From NCBI GenBank assembly GCA_900758315.1, contig CAAERF010000106.1, positions 1 to 44,427 on the forward strand: a stretch of 44,427 bases of DNA, in the 5' to 3' direction. The first letter of the stretch is position 1; each line of letters opens with the position of its first letter. The notes under the pieces are model-generated. The model was not told the DNA's origin. It saw nothing but the letters and a program-made list of their open reading frames with translations, and ran no database searches. Of the stretch, positions 1 through 7,105 are shown piece by piece. A program made the translations under genes and the position numbers. The stretch is from an uncultured Oscillospiraceae bacterium. Its GTDB lineage: Bacteria; Bacillota; Clostridia; Oscillospirales; Oscillospiraceae.

Positions 1-654
1 CTTCCGATCTTGCTGGTGGGTATTCTGCTTCGGCCACCGAAAAAAATGCCCTCTCCGGAACCCCATCGCTCTACACCAACTCAGCGCAAAAGCGTGGCAA
101 AGTGTATCACTGAGTCTGTGGGACAGTCCGCCACTGCAACGCTGAATATCTGTGCCTATGTGATTTTATTCAACGTCATGATTCAACTGTTGGACAGCTG
201 TGGATTTCTGGACCTCTGCGAGACATTGCTCTCCCTCTCCCACTGCCCGGCTGTGTGGCAAAAGGGTCTGTTGGCGGGCATTCTGGAGCTGTCTAACGGC
301 ATTTCCGCCCTGACCAACACGCCCAGCACCCTCATTCCCGCCGCCTTTCTCCTGAGCTGGGGTGGACTGTCAGTGCACTGCCAAACCCTCTCCCTGCTTC
401 AGGGCTATGATCTGAATATCCGCCGTTATCTGCTGGGCAAGCTGCTCCAGACCTGTCTCTCCGCCGCACTGGCCTGTCTCTTTTTGCAACTGTTTCCCGC
501 GGCTCTGGCCACCCTTCAGTTCAGCAGCTCACCCGCACCCGATCCCGCCTGGCTGCCCACCGCCGGACGTTGGGCCGGTCTGATCTCTCTGGCACTGAGT
601 GCCATATTGTTGGCGGCGGCGGCAATTGCCGGCAGAAAAAGCACTGGAAAGTGA
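1..654 (+). CDS. ylbJ: Sporulation integral membrane protein YlbJ-like, C-terminal part (5' truncated by window edge)
   Basis: The reading frame is open from base 1 and ends at TGA 652-654, so only the C-terminal ~217 residues are present. The segment has several hydrophobic helices and the YlbJ-type stretches ITESVGQSATATLNI, GILELSNGI and LLSWGGLSVHCQTLS, which resemble the nucleoside-recognition (Gate) domain of YlbJ/SpmA-type sporulation membrane proteins. YlbJ is needed for spore cortex formation in Bacillus; its transported substrate is unknown. The first ten bases equal the end of a common Illumina adapter, so the first three codons may be artefactual. It could instead be another Gate-domain protein, but the C-terminal sequence fits YlbJ best. 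Confidence 0.72.
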   Translation, partial: LPILLVGILLRPPKKMPSPEPHRSTPTQRKSVAKCITESVGQSATATLNICAYVILFNVMIQLLDSCGFLDLCETLLSLSHCPAVWQKGLLAGILELSNGISALTNTPSTLIPAAFLLSWGGLSVHCQTLSLLQGYDLNIRRYLLGKLLQTCLSAALACLFLQLFPAALATLQFSSSPAPDPAWLPTAGRWAGLISLALSAILLAAAAIAGRKSTGK

Positions 655-673
655 CGGCAGAGACGTGTATAAT
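645..673 (+). promoter_or_regulatory. Putative sigma-A promoter for the 724-933 gene
   Basis: TATAAT at 668-673 with a weak -35 (TGGAAA, 645-650) at 17-nt spacing. It overlaps the ylbJ stop and lies about 50 nt before the next start codon. Confidence 0.4.
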
Positions 674-723
674 AGGCTTCATACGACCGACAATGCCGGA
701 AACACGAAAAGGAGATACCGTTT

Positions 724-933
724 ATGCTGTTCCGAAAAGATATTGAGCCACGCTGCGTCTATTGTGCGCATGGAACCGCAGTGGGCGGCGATCAGGTCGC
801 CTGTCTGAAAAAGGGCGTCGTACAGGCGGGCTTCCACTGCCGCGCCTTCCGCTATGACCCGCTTCAGCGCGTCCCGCCTCAGCCGGCACATCTGGATTTT
901 TCCAAGTTAAAAGAGGAAGATTTTTCCCTGTAA
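724..933 (+). CDS. Small four-cysteine protein of unknown function
   Basis: A 69-residue protein preceded by AAGGAG about 10 nt before the ATG and followed directly by an intrinsic terminator, so it looks like an independent expressed gene. Cysteines at 11, 14, 27 and 39 form a C-x2-C-x12-C-x11-C pattern that could hold zinc. The C-terminal ~30 residues are polar with several prolines, and there is no membrane segment or signal peptide. I do not recognise a named family. A role as a small metal-binding or nucleic-acid-binding protein is only inference from the cysteine spacing. Confidence 0.65.
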   Translation: MLFRKDIEPRCVYCAHGTAVGGDQVACLKKGVVQAGFHCRAFRYDPLQRVPPQPAHLDFSKLKEEDFSL

Positions 934-941
934 CCCATTTT

Positions 942-966
942 AGAGCGGCTTTGTCCGCTCTTTTTG
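942..966 (+). terminator. Intrinsic terminator after the four-cysteine protein
   Basis: Perfect 7-bp stem AGAGCGG/CCGCTCT with a 6-nt loop, followed by a T run, starting 9 nt after the stop codon. Confidence 0.85.
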
Positions 967-1070
967 TCTGACAGGCATAGTTTTCGCGCTTTTGGACAAA
1001 GTAAAGGCACAAAACACGGAGATAATGACAAACCATGCCGCGTTTTGTTACTTGAAAGGGAGGGTTTCCT

Positions 1071-1286
1071 ATGTTTAACAAAATTGCTCTGATCCTGACC
1101 ATCATCGGCGGGATTAACTGGGGCCTGATCGGCTTTTTCCAGTTCGACCTGGTTGCCTTTATCTGCGGCGGTTCCGCCAGCGTCGTCAGTCGCGTTATCT
1201 ACGCTCTGGTTGGTCTGGCCGCCCTGTGGTGTATTTCCCTGCTGTTCCGGGACGAGGACCCTGTGCGAGCGGAAACAGCCCACTGA
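1071..1286 (+). CDS. DUF378 family small membrane protein
   Basis: A 71-residue protein with two hydrophobic helices (about 5-30 and 40-60). The N-terminal pattern KIALILTIIGGINWGLIG is the hallmark of DUF378 (YuzA-like) proteins, including the conserved G-x-N-W-G. A purine-rich SD (AAAGGGAGG) precedes the ATG. Length and two-helix layout match the family; no biochemical function is established. It stands alone between terminators at 942-966 and 1328-1367. Confidence 0.85.
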   Translation: MFNKIALILTIIGGINWGLIGFFQFDLVAFICGGSASVVSRVIYALVGLAALWCISLLFRDEDPVRAETAH

Positions 1287-1327
1287 TATCAGATCTGGCA
1301 CACCTTTAACACCGCCTGACAGGCGAA

Positions 1328-1367
1328 AAAATCCACCATATAGCCGGCTGGCCATATGGTGGATTTT
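1328..1367. terminator. Bidirectional terminator between convergent genes
   Basis: A 14-bp arm AAAATCCACCATAT pairs with ATATGGTGGATTTT across a 12-nt loop. A runs on the left and T runs on the right make it usable from both strands, serving the DUF378 gene (plus) and the AI-2E-type permease (minus). Confidence 0.88.
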
Positions 1368-1371
1368 CTTA

Positions 1372-2514
1372 TCAGGACGGAGGCACCTGCTCCGGTTGAT
1401 CTGACTGACGCTTGGAACGAACCGCTACATCTGTGCGCAGCATTTTGTACAGTGCCGCTGCCACGGGAACGCTGATAAAAATACCCAGGATTCCCAGCAT
1501 ACCGCCACCTACGGTGATGGCGGCCAACACCCAAATACCGGGCAGTCCGATGGAAGTGCCCACCACCTTGGGATAAATCAGGTTTCCCTCCAGCTGCTGC
1601 AGCACCACGATAAACACGATGAACAGCAGCGCCTTCATGGGAGAAACGGTGAGGATCAGCACCGCTCCCACAATGGCACCGATATAGGCGCCCGCCACGG
1701 GAATCAGCGCTGTCACACCCACCAGTGCGCCAATGGTCACCGCATAGGGGAATCGACAGAGCAGCATGCCCGCGATACAGAGCAGTCCCAAAATCACCGC
1801 CTCCGAGCACTGCCCTACAATGTAGCTGTGGAAGGACTGATCCAGGGTGCGGAGTACATAGTACAGACGCTCCCGGGGCTTGGGCTTCAGATAGACCTGG
1901 AGCAACCGCTTGACCTGTCCGCCAATCCGCTCCTTGCCCATCAGCAGGTAGATGGAGAACACAAAGGCCAGGGCCAGGTTCACCACCGAGGAGAACACAG
2001 AGCTGACAGTGGTGACCACCAGATCCACAGTACCGCCCACGCCGGCGGTGAGCCAGCTGATCACCTGTTTTAACGCACTCTCCCAGTCAGTTCGCTGAAT
2101 CCGCTCGAATACCTCTTCCGGCAACACGGTCGCCAGATCCGGCATAGATTCCAGCTTTCTGGCCAGGACAACAATCTGCCGGAAGAGCATTTGCAACGCC
2201 GTCACTAGCTGCGGAACAACCAGCTGGAGCACCAGCACCAGAATCGCGATCACACTGAGGTAGGTCAAAATCATGCAGGCCGGCCTGCGTACCTTTGCCA
2301 GTTTTGGAAGGCGTCCCTGTGGCCACAGCCGCCGCTCATAAAAACACATCAGAATGTTGGCCACATAGGCCAGTGCGCAGCCCAGCAGCAATGGGATTCC
2401 CGCACGGAGCATAACAACTACCAACCCGGAAAATGTGTCCCAATAGTGTACTACCAAAAAGAACAGCAGGCCCACAATCCCAAGCCGTATACAGTTTTTC
2501 CACTCTACTTTCAT
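1372..2514 (-). CDS. AI-2E family transporter / PerM-like permease
   Basis: About 380 residues with a paired N-terminal hydrophobic region, a polar middle section (about 110-190) and a C-terminal group of helices carrying the family's GALVGVTALIPVAGAYIGA and P-x-V-VG-x-S-I-GLPGIWVLAAI segments. This is the AI-2E transporter (PF01594) layout. Members export diverse solutes, and the autoinducer-2 name should not be taken as function. The ATG at 2514 is chosen because family members usually begin close to the first helix; its purine-rich SD is rather distant. A TTG at 2544 would add ten residues but has GAGGG directly against it. It is monocistronic, transcribed from a promoter near 2691-2720 and ended by a shared terminator. 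Confidence 0.85.
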   Translation of the reverse strand: MKVEWKNCIRLGIVGLLFFLVVHYWDTFSGLVVVMLRAGIPLLLGCALAYVANILMCFYERRLWPQGRLPKLAKVRRPACMILTYLSVIAILVLVLQLVVPQLVTALQMLFRQIVVLARKLESMPDLATVLPEEVFERIQRTDWESALKQVISWLTAGVGGTVDLVVTTVSSVFSSVVNLALAFVFSIYLLMGKERIGGQVKRLLQVYLKPKPRERLYYVLRTLDQSFHSYIVGQCSEAVILGLLCIAGMLLCRFPYAVTIGALVGVTALIPVAGAYIGAIVGAVLILTVSPMKALLFIVFIVVLQQLEGNLIYPKVVGTSIGLPGIWVLAAITVGGGMLGILGIFISVPVAAALYKMLRTDVAVRSKRQSDQPEQVPPS

Positions 2515-2690
2515 AATTATTTCATCAACATCCTCTCTCGCCAACCCTCAATCCGTCGAAATTGAGTTGGGATCAATTTGATTCATCACCGTATTGTTGC
2601 AATGCATACCCATCCAAAGCTCTGTTCCGTTTGAAAACGGTTATTCAGAAAGAGCACACACGATTCGTCTCCTCGCATTTAGACAGGAAC

Positions 2691-2720
2691 AGTATGACAG
2701 AATGAAATCTGTACTGTCAA
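2691..2720 (-). promoter_or_regulatory. Promoter for the AI-2E-type permease
   Basis: On the minus strand: TTGACA (2715-2720), 18-nt spacer, CATACT (2691-2696). It gives a leader of about 170 nt containing a short dyad (CTCAAT/ATTGAG, 2547-2566) close to the start region. Confidence 0.6.
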
Positions 2721-2751
2721 GAGGCGGCCCTTTCTTTGTGGTACGTCCCCC

Positions 2752-2780
2752 TTGACAATTCGGTCTATTTATTGTAGACT
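2752..2780 (+). promoter_or_regulatory. Promoter of the blaI-M56 operon
   Basis: TTGACA (2752-2757), exactly 17 nt, TAGACT (2775-2780), about 45 nt before the blaI-like start codon. The spacer and -10 overlap the first operator dyad. Confidence 0.8.
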
Positions 2781-2806
2781 TTCCATGTGATCTAATGCTT
2801 GTAGAC
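2763..2806. promoter_or_regulatory. Two candidate BlaI-type operator dyads
   Basis: GTCTA-N7-TAGAC lies at 2763-2779 and (A)TCTA-N7-TAGAC at 2790-2806. The centres are 27 bp apart, and the right half-site TTGTAGAC is identical in both. The first dyad covers the promoter spacer and -10; the second lies just downstream. BlaI/MecI/CopY repressors bind dyads built around TACA/TGTA cores, and here the TGTA core is present on the right half of each. Autoregulation by the next gene is inferred from position and symmetry. Confidence 0.6.
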
Positions 2807-2825
2807 CCAAAAAGGAGGGAATTTT

Positions 2826-3185
2826 ATGTCCGATTACAAGCTCGGGGCCATGGAGCTGCGCTTTGCCGATCTGATCTGGGCCAATGAGCCCATCTCTTCC
2901 GGCGAACTGGTCAAGCTGTGCGCCCGGGAACTGGAGTGGAAAAAATCCACCACTTACACCATGCTGAAACGCCTGTGCAACCGGGGTATTTTCCAGAATG
3001 ACCACAGTGTGGTGACCTCACTCCTGTCCAAACAGGAGCTCCTGGCCCTCCAGAGCGAGGCCTTTGTTGCGGAGACCTTCGACGGCTCCCTGCCCCGCTT
3101 TCTGGCCGCCTTTACCTCACGCACCAAGCTGTCCGACCAGGAAATTGAACAGCTCCAGCAGCTGATCGACCAAAACAGGAGGTAA
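2826..3185 (+). CDS. BlaI/MecI/CopY family transcriptional repressor
   Basis: A 119-residue winged-helix protein opening MSDYKLGAMELRFADLIW, with the typical BlaI recognition helix region KKSTTYTMLKRLCNRGIF (about residues 40-57) and a C-terminal dimerisation segment ending in an ELIQ-type helix. Length matches BlaI/MecI (about 120-125). A strong SD (AGGAGG) precedes the ATG. It is followed 4 nt later by an M56 metalloprotease, the classic BlaI-BlaR1 pairing in which the signalled protease inactivates the repressor. Two operator-like dyads in its own promoter support autoregulation. The genes it controls besides itself are not visible here. Confidence 0.93.
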   Translation: MSDYKLGAMELRFADLIWANEPISSGELVKLCARELEWKKSTTYTMLKRLCNRGIFQNDHSVVTSLLSKQELLALQSEAFVAETFDGSLPRFLAAFTSRTKLSDQEIEQLQQLIDQNRR

Positions 3186-3189
3186 CATC

Positions 3190-4914
3190 ATGTGGCTGTC
3201 CCGCATATTTTCCACCCTACTGCACATGAGTTTCACTGCCAGCCTCGTCATCCTGGCGGTGTGCGTCCTGCGACTGCTGCTGAAACGGGCTCCGAAGGTA
3301 TTTTCCTACGCCCTCTGGCTGGTAGTCCTGTTTCGGCTGCTCTGTCCCGTGACTTTTGAGACCTCCATCAGCATCCTCCCCAGCCGCACCTTGATTTCCA
3401 CCGTTCAGACGGAGGTCATATCCCCTCAGCGCTCCCCTTCAGAAACTGCGACGGAAACTCAGCCGAAACAGACAGCAACGCCCCAGACAATCTCTCCTGC
3501 CACGGAGCAACAAGCGATCAGCCTTTCTACTATAGCAGGCATAATATGGCTGGCTGGAGTCGGGGCAATGACGCTGTACAGCTTGCTCTCTTTGATACGG
3601 CTCCGGCGGCGGCTGGTGGGTTCCGTCCGGTTCCGGGACAACCTCTATCTGGCCGACCACATCCCCACCCCCTTTGTTCTGGGCGTCATCCATCCCAGGA
3701 TTTACCTGCCCTCCTCCCTGTCAGAGCAAGAACAGAGTTACATCATACTCCACGAACAGGCCCACATCCGTCGGGGTGACCATATCGTAAAAGTTGTCGG
3801 CTTTTTCGCCCTGTCCCTCCACTGGTTCAATCCGCTGGTGTGGCTGGCCTTTCGACTGGCTGTCAACGATATGGAACTGTCCTGCGACGAAGCCGTCCTC
3901 CAACAAATGGATCCGTCCCTGCGCGCAGACTATTCCGCTTCCCTGCTGAGTCTGGCCACAGGCCGGCGCATTTTCCCCAATACCCCGCTCGCCTTTGGAG
4001 AGGGCAATATCAAAGAAAGGATTCGGAACGTGATGCATTACAAAAAGCCCACGGTTGCAGTCCTGTCTGTGGCACTGGTGCTCTGCATCACCGCCACCGT
4101 CTGTCTGGCAACCAATCCAGTCTTAGGCGTAGCCAACTTCACTGACGCTATTCCTTTCGATTCTCAGCTCGACCAAAAAACGTTAGAGGACGCTGTCTCC
4201 AAAGCCATTCTGGATTACCAGCAAACCCGCTTTCTCTCCTGTGAATGCGCCGGAGAAGGTCACTATATCATGGATTACAATGTCAGCGGAGATACTTTGA
4301 CCGCCTACGTCCTGGCCACTTACGGCCAGTATCAGTTTGTAGACGATCTCTTTATCGTGGCCTCCGGCTGCGGCCCCATTCCCACCGTCATTACCTTCCA
4401 GGTCAATCAGGACGGCAGCTATACCATGCTGGACTACCAGGAACCGGAGGATGGCGCAATGTACGAACCCTCCATAAAAGAGCTGTTTCCTCTGCGGTTA
4501 TGGAACCGTTGCTTCGACGCGGAAGGCAACAGCACTGTGCACAACGTCCTCCGTATCCAGCAGGACCAGTATGCAGAGGCATATCTGTCCTCCATTGGGC
4601 GAGAGGCTGAAATTGGGGACTATGGGGATCTGAATCAGCCTCTGCTGACCGATCTGGGCGTGTCAGTGGAAGTGAGCAACCGCCTGGATGAAAGCAGGCT
4701 GCTGGGCAACTATCCCCTGGGCGTCGGCCAGCAGGAACAGGTTGAGGACGGCGTGCGATATGTGTACCGGCAGGACTACGATGAACAGAAGCAGCTGATT
4801 TCCTTCACCAAGTCCAACTACGACACGGGCGAAATCGTGGAGCGATTCTGCTTTGACGCTACAGACGGAACCCTGCTCCAATCCCTTTCCTTCCCGAAAG
4901 TGGAACAGGAATAA
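3190..4914 (+). CDS. M56 family (BlaR1/MecR1-like) membrane zinc metallopeptidase with non-penicillin-binding sensor region
   Basis: A 574-residue protein. The N-terminal half has membrane helices (about 10-30, 38-56, 110-135) and the zinc protease motif HEQAH at residues 188-192, followed by the ELSCDEAVL segment that supplies the third ligand in M56 enzymes. A further helix lies near 285-305. The remaining ~265 residues should be outside the cell. This region shows none of the S-x-x-K / S-x-N / K-T-G motifs of the BlaR1 penicillin sensor, so the stimulus is probably not a beta-lactam bound in the BlaR1 manner. It is paired with the BlaI-type repressor 4 nt upstream. The function of the C-terminal domain is unknown. 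Confidence 0.88.
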   Translation: MWLSRIFSTLLHMSFTASLVILAVCVLRLLLKRAPKVFSYALWLVVLFRLLCPVTFETSISILPSRTLISTVQTEVISPQRSPSETATETQPKQTATPQTISPATEQQAISLSTIAGIIWLAGVGAMTLYSLLSLIRLRRRLVGSVRFRDNLYLADHIPTPFVLGVIHPRIYLPSSLSEQEQSYIILHEQAHIRRGDHIVKVVGFFALSLHWFNPLVWLAFRLAVNDMELSCDEAVLQQMDPSLRADYSASLLSLATGRRIFPNTPLAFGEGNIKERIRNVMHYKKPTVAVLSVALVLCITATVCLATNPVLGVANFTDAIPFDSQLDQKTLEDAVSKAILDYQQTRFLSCECAGEGHYIMDYNVSGDTLTAYVLATYGQYQFVDDLFIVASGCGPIPTVITFQVNQDGSYTMLDYQEPEDGAMYEPSIKELFPLRLWNRCFDAEGNSTVHNVLRIQQDQYAEAYLSSIGREAEIGDYGDLNQPLLTDLGVSVEVSNRLDESRLLGNYPLGVGQQEQVEDGVRYVYRQDYDEQKQLISFTKSNYDTGEIVERFCFDATDGTLLQSLSFPKVEQE

Positions 4915-5028
4915 TTCCGCTCTCTCCGCCATTTTGCAAGTCCTGTTCGCAGTTCCTTCATTTTTACCAAACTTCCGCCTGACCGGCCTTTTACTTTCGT
5001 GAAATGCTCTGAAAGTGCCCGGAAGGGG

Positions 5029-5056
5029 TTGCAATCTCCAAAAATTCTGCTAAACT
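5029..5056 (+). promoter_or_regulatory. Candidate promoter of the amt-PII gene
   Basis: TTGCAA (5029-5034), 16-nt spacer, TAAACT (5051-5056). Transcription from about 5063 would give a leader of roughly 170 nt containing both hairpins described at 5071-5109 and 5171-5209. Confidence 0.45.
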
Positions 5057-5070
5057 AACGGCATCGAGGC

Positions 5071-5109
5071 AAGGGCGTCTGGATTCCGAACTGGAATTCC
5101 GGCGCCTTT
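5071..5109 (+). promoter_or_regulatory. First terminator-like hairpin in the amt-PII leader
   Basis: A 17-position stem (one mismatch at 5080/5100, a few G-T pairs) closes a 5-nt loop GAACT at 5088-5092. The 5' arm starts AAGGGCG and the 3' arm ends CGCCTTT, followed by TATCTTT. The stem is G/C-rich with a U-rich exit, as in intrinsic terminators or attenuators. Its place near the predicted transcript start suggests a regulatory RNA role. Confidence 0.6.
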
Positions 5110-5170
5110 ATCTTTCGTGATCGCTGCAGCAAGTTATCGCAAAAAGAGAAAACCAATCAAACTCACAATG

Positions 5171-5209
5171 GGGTGTGTTTCTTCGGAAGCATGCCCTTAT
5201 TTCGTTTTT
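5171..5209 (+). promoter_or_regulatory. Second terminator-like hairpin just upstream of the amt-PII start (putative attenuator)
   Basis: An 11-bp stem, 5171-5181 pairing with 5186-5196 (all positions paired, three G-T), closed by a TTCG tetraloop and followed by a T-rich tract (5197-5209). It ends about 8 nt before the SD AGGAGG of the next gene. A terminator here must be overridden for the gene to be expressed, so an antitermination mechanism is inferred. Confidence 0.6.
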
Positions 5210-5230
5210 GGAGATTAGGAGGTAAGATGA

Positions 5231-6976
5231 ATGGACGCTACCAGTATCTTACAGTATATTGACAGTAACATATGGGGGATCTGGTTCCTCATCGGCGCAA
5301 TCTTAGTGTTCTTTATGCAGTGCGGCTTCGCAATGGTGGAGACCGGCTTCACCCGTGCGAAAAACGCAGGCAATATCCTGATGAAAAACCTGATGGACTT
5401 CTGCATCGGCACCGTCGTTTTCATTCTGTTGGGCTACGGCCTGATGAATTCCGCCAACTACATCGGCGGCGTGATCGGCGTACCGGACTGGTCCATGTTC
5501 ACTGATTTCTTCAATTTTGACTGGTCCAACTTCGTGTTCCAGCTGGTGTTCTGCGCCACCGCCGCCACCATCGTTTCCGGCGCCATGGCCGAACGCACCA
5601 AGTTCATTTCCTATTGCATTTACTCCGCCGTCATCTCTCTGCTGGTCTATCCCATTGAGGCCGGCTGGGTTTGGAACAGCCAGGGCTGGCTGGCCAAGCT
5701 GGAATATGTGGACTTTGCCGGTTCCTCCGTCATCCACATGGTGGGCGGTATCAGCGCCCTCGTCGGCGCAGCCATCCTCGGTCCCCGTATCGGCAAGTAC
5801 TACAAGGACAAGGACGGCAACAAGCACTCCCGCGCCATTCCCGGTCACTCCCTGACTCTGGGCTGCCTGGGCTGCTTCATCCTCTGGTTCGGCTGGTACG
5901 GCTTTAACGGCGCCGCTGCCGGCAGCCTGGAACAGCTGGCTATGATCTTCGCCACTACCACCCTCGCTCCCGCCGTCGCCACTGTCGTCTGCATGATCTT
6001 CACCTGGATCAAGAACGGCAAGCCCGACGTCTCCATGTGTCTGAACGCCTCCCTGGCCGGCCTGGTGGCCATTACCGCTCCCTGTGCCAGCGTTGACGCC
6101 ATCGGCGCCATCTGCATCGGCGCTGTCGCCGGCATCCTGGTTGTCGTTGTCGTCGAGTTCATCGACCTGAAGTGCCATATCGACGATCCCGTCGGTGCTG
6201 TGGCAGTCCACGGCGCAAACGGCATGTGGGGTACCATCGCAGTCGGCCTCTTTGACTGCGGCAACTACTGGGAAGACGGCGTGGCACGCGGCCTGTTCTA
6301 CGGCGGCGGTGTCCATCAGCTGCTGGTCCAGCTGCTGGGTGTGGTTGTCATCGCCTGCTACACCGCCATTATGATGGCTATCGTCTTTACCGTCATCAAG
6401 AAGACCGTGGGTCTGCGCGCTTCCGCTGAGGACGAAATCAACGGTCTGGATCTGTCCGAGCACGGCCTGCCCTCTGCTTACGCTGACTTCAACATCAACG
6501 ACCGTACTCCCATCGATGACAACGGTGAGGCAGGCAGCGTTCCCGTCCAGGCAGCGATCCCCGTTCAGGAAGTCGCTCAGAGCGAGCCGGCTGCTGTCAC
6601 CAGCGGCGCTTCCTACGGTGCTTACACCAAGATCAGCATCCTCTGTAACCAGAACCGCTTCGAAGCCCTCAAGACCGCTCTGTCTCAGATCGGCATCACC
6701 GGTATGACCGTCACTCAGGTCATGGGCTGCGGCGCTCAGAAGGGCCGTACCGAGTTCTACCGCGGCGTTCTGATGACCATGAACCTGCTGCCCAAGCTGA
6801 AGGTGGATATCGTTGTCTCCACTGTCCCTGTGGATGAGGTTGTCGCTACCACGAGAAACGCTCTGTACACGGGCCACTTCGGCGATGGTAAGATCTTTAT
6901 CTACAATGTTGAAAACGTGATCCGTATCCGTACTGGTGAAGAAGGCGTCGCCGCACTTCAGGATCCCGCAGAATAA
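5231..6976 (+). CDS. amt: Ammonium transporter (Amt) fused to a PII signalling domain
   Basis: A 581-residue protein. Residues 1-410 are an Amt channel with about 11 helices, the MVETGFTRAKN signature and the twin pore histidines H169 (SSVIHMVGG) and H327 (VAVHGANGMWG). A ~55-residue linker leads to a PII (GlnB/GlnK) domain at about 465-575, with T-loop GRTEFYRG, the GDGKIF phosphate/ATP segment and IRIRTGEEG. PII proteins read ATP/ADP and 2-oxoglutarate and plug Amt channels; here sensor and channel are one chain. The tyrosine equivalent to E. coli Tyr46 is kept, but the uridylylated Tyr51 position is methionine. The ATG has SD AGGAGG. Expression is probably controlled through the two-hairpin leader, and a terminator follows. 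Confidence 0.96.
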   Translation: MDATSILQYIDSNIWGIWFLIGAILVFFMQCGFAMVETGFTRAKNAGNILMKNLMDFCIGTVVFILLGYGLMNSANYIGGVIGVPDWSMFTDFFNFDWSNFVFQLVFCATAATIVSGAMAERTKFISYCIYSAVISLLVYPIEAGWVWNSQGWLAKLEYVDFAGSSVIHMVGGISALVGAAILGPRIGKYYKDKDGNKHSRAIPGHSLTLGCLGCFILWFGWYGFNGAAAGSLEQLAMIFATTTLAPAVATVVCMIFTWIKNGKPDVSMCLNASLAGLVAITAPCASVDAIGAICIGAVAGILVVVVVEFIDLKCHIDDPVGAVAVHGANGMWGTIAVGLFDCGNYWEDGVARGLFYGGGVHQLLVQLLGVVVIACYTAIMMAIVFTVIKKTVGLRASAEDEINGLDLSEHGLPSAYADFNINDRTPIDDNGEAGSVPVQAAIPVQEVAQSEPAAVTSGASYGAYTKISILCNQNRFEALKTALSQIGITGMTVTQVMGCGAQKGRTEFYRGVLMTMNLLPKLKVDIVVSTVPVDEVVATTRNALYTGHFGDGKIFIYNVENVIRIRTGEEGVAALQDPAE

Positions 6977-6992
6977 TAGAATCTCTCTCGAA

Positions 6993-7031
6993 AAAAGAAG
7001 GTCGGTTCTTCGGAACCGGCTTTCTTTTTTT
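6993..7031 (+). terminator. Intrinsic terminator of the amt-PII gene
   Basis: Stem AAAGAAGGTCGGTTC / GAACCGGCTTTCTTT closed by a TTCG tetraloop and followed by a T run, 17 nt after the stop codon. Confidence 0.9.
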
Positions 7032-7035
7032 GCCC

Positions 7036-7072
7036 TTGACAGAGTATCGTCTATCGAGTATACTGTGTATAC
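7036..7072 (+). promoter_or_regulatory. Promoter with overlapping operator dyad for the GntR-ABC operon
   Basis: TTGACA (7036-7041), 17 nt, TATACT (7059-7064) is a near-perfect sigma-A promoter. The inverted repeat GTATAC-TGT-GTATAC (7058-7072) covers the -10. YtrA-type GntR repressors typically bind AT-rich GTATA/TATAC-containing dyads in their own promoters, so autorepression is likely. Confidence 0.8.
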
Positions 7073-7105
7073 CGTTCATGAACAGTTGAAATGGAGCGAT
7101 GCCTC

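Noticed and set aside
5303..6877. 524-codon frame antisense to the Amt-PII gene
   Set aside because: Low-complexity Asp/Gly/Gln composition typical of an antisense shadow; no SD or family resemblance.
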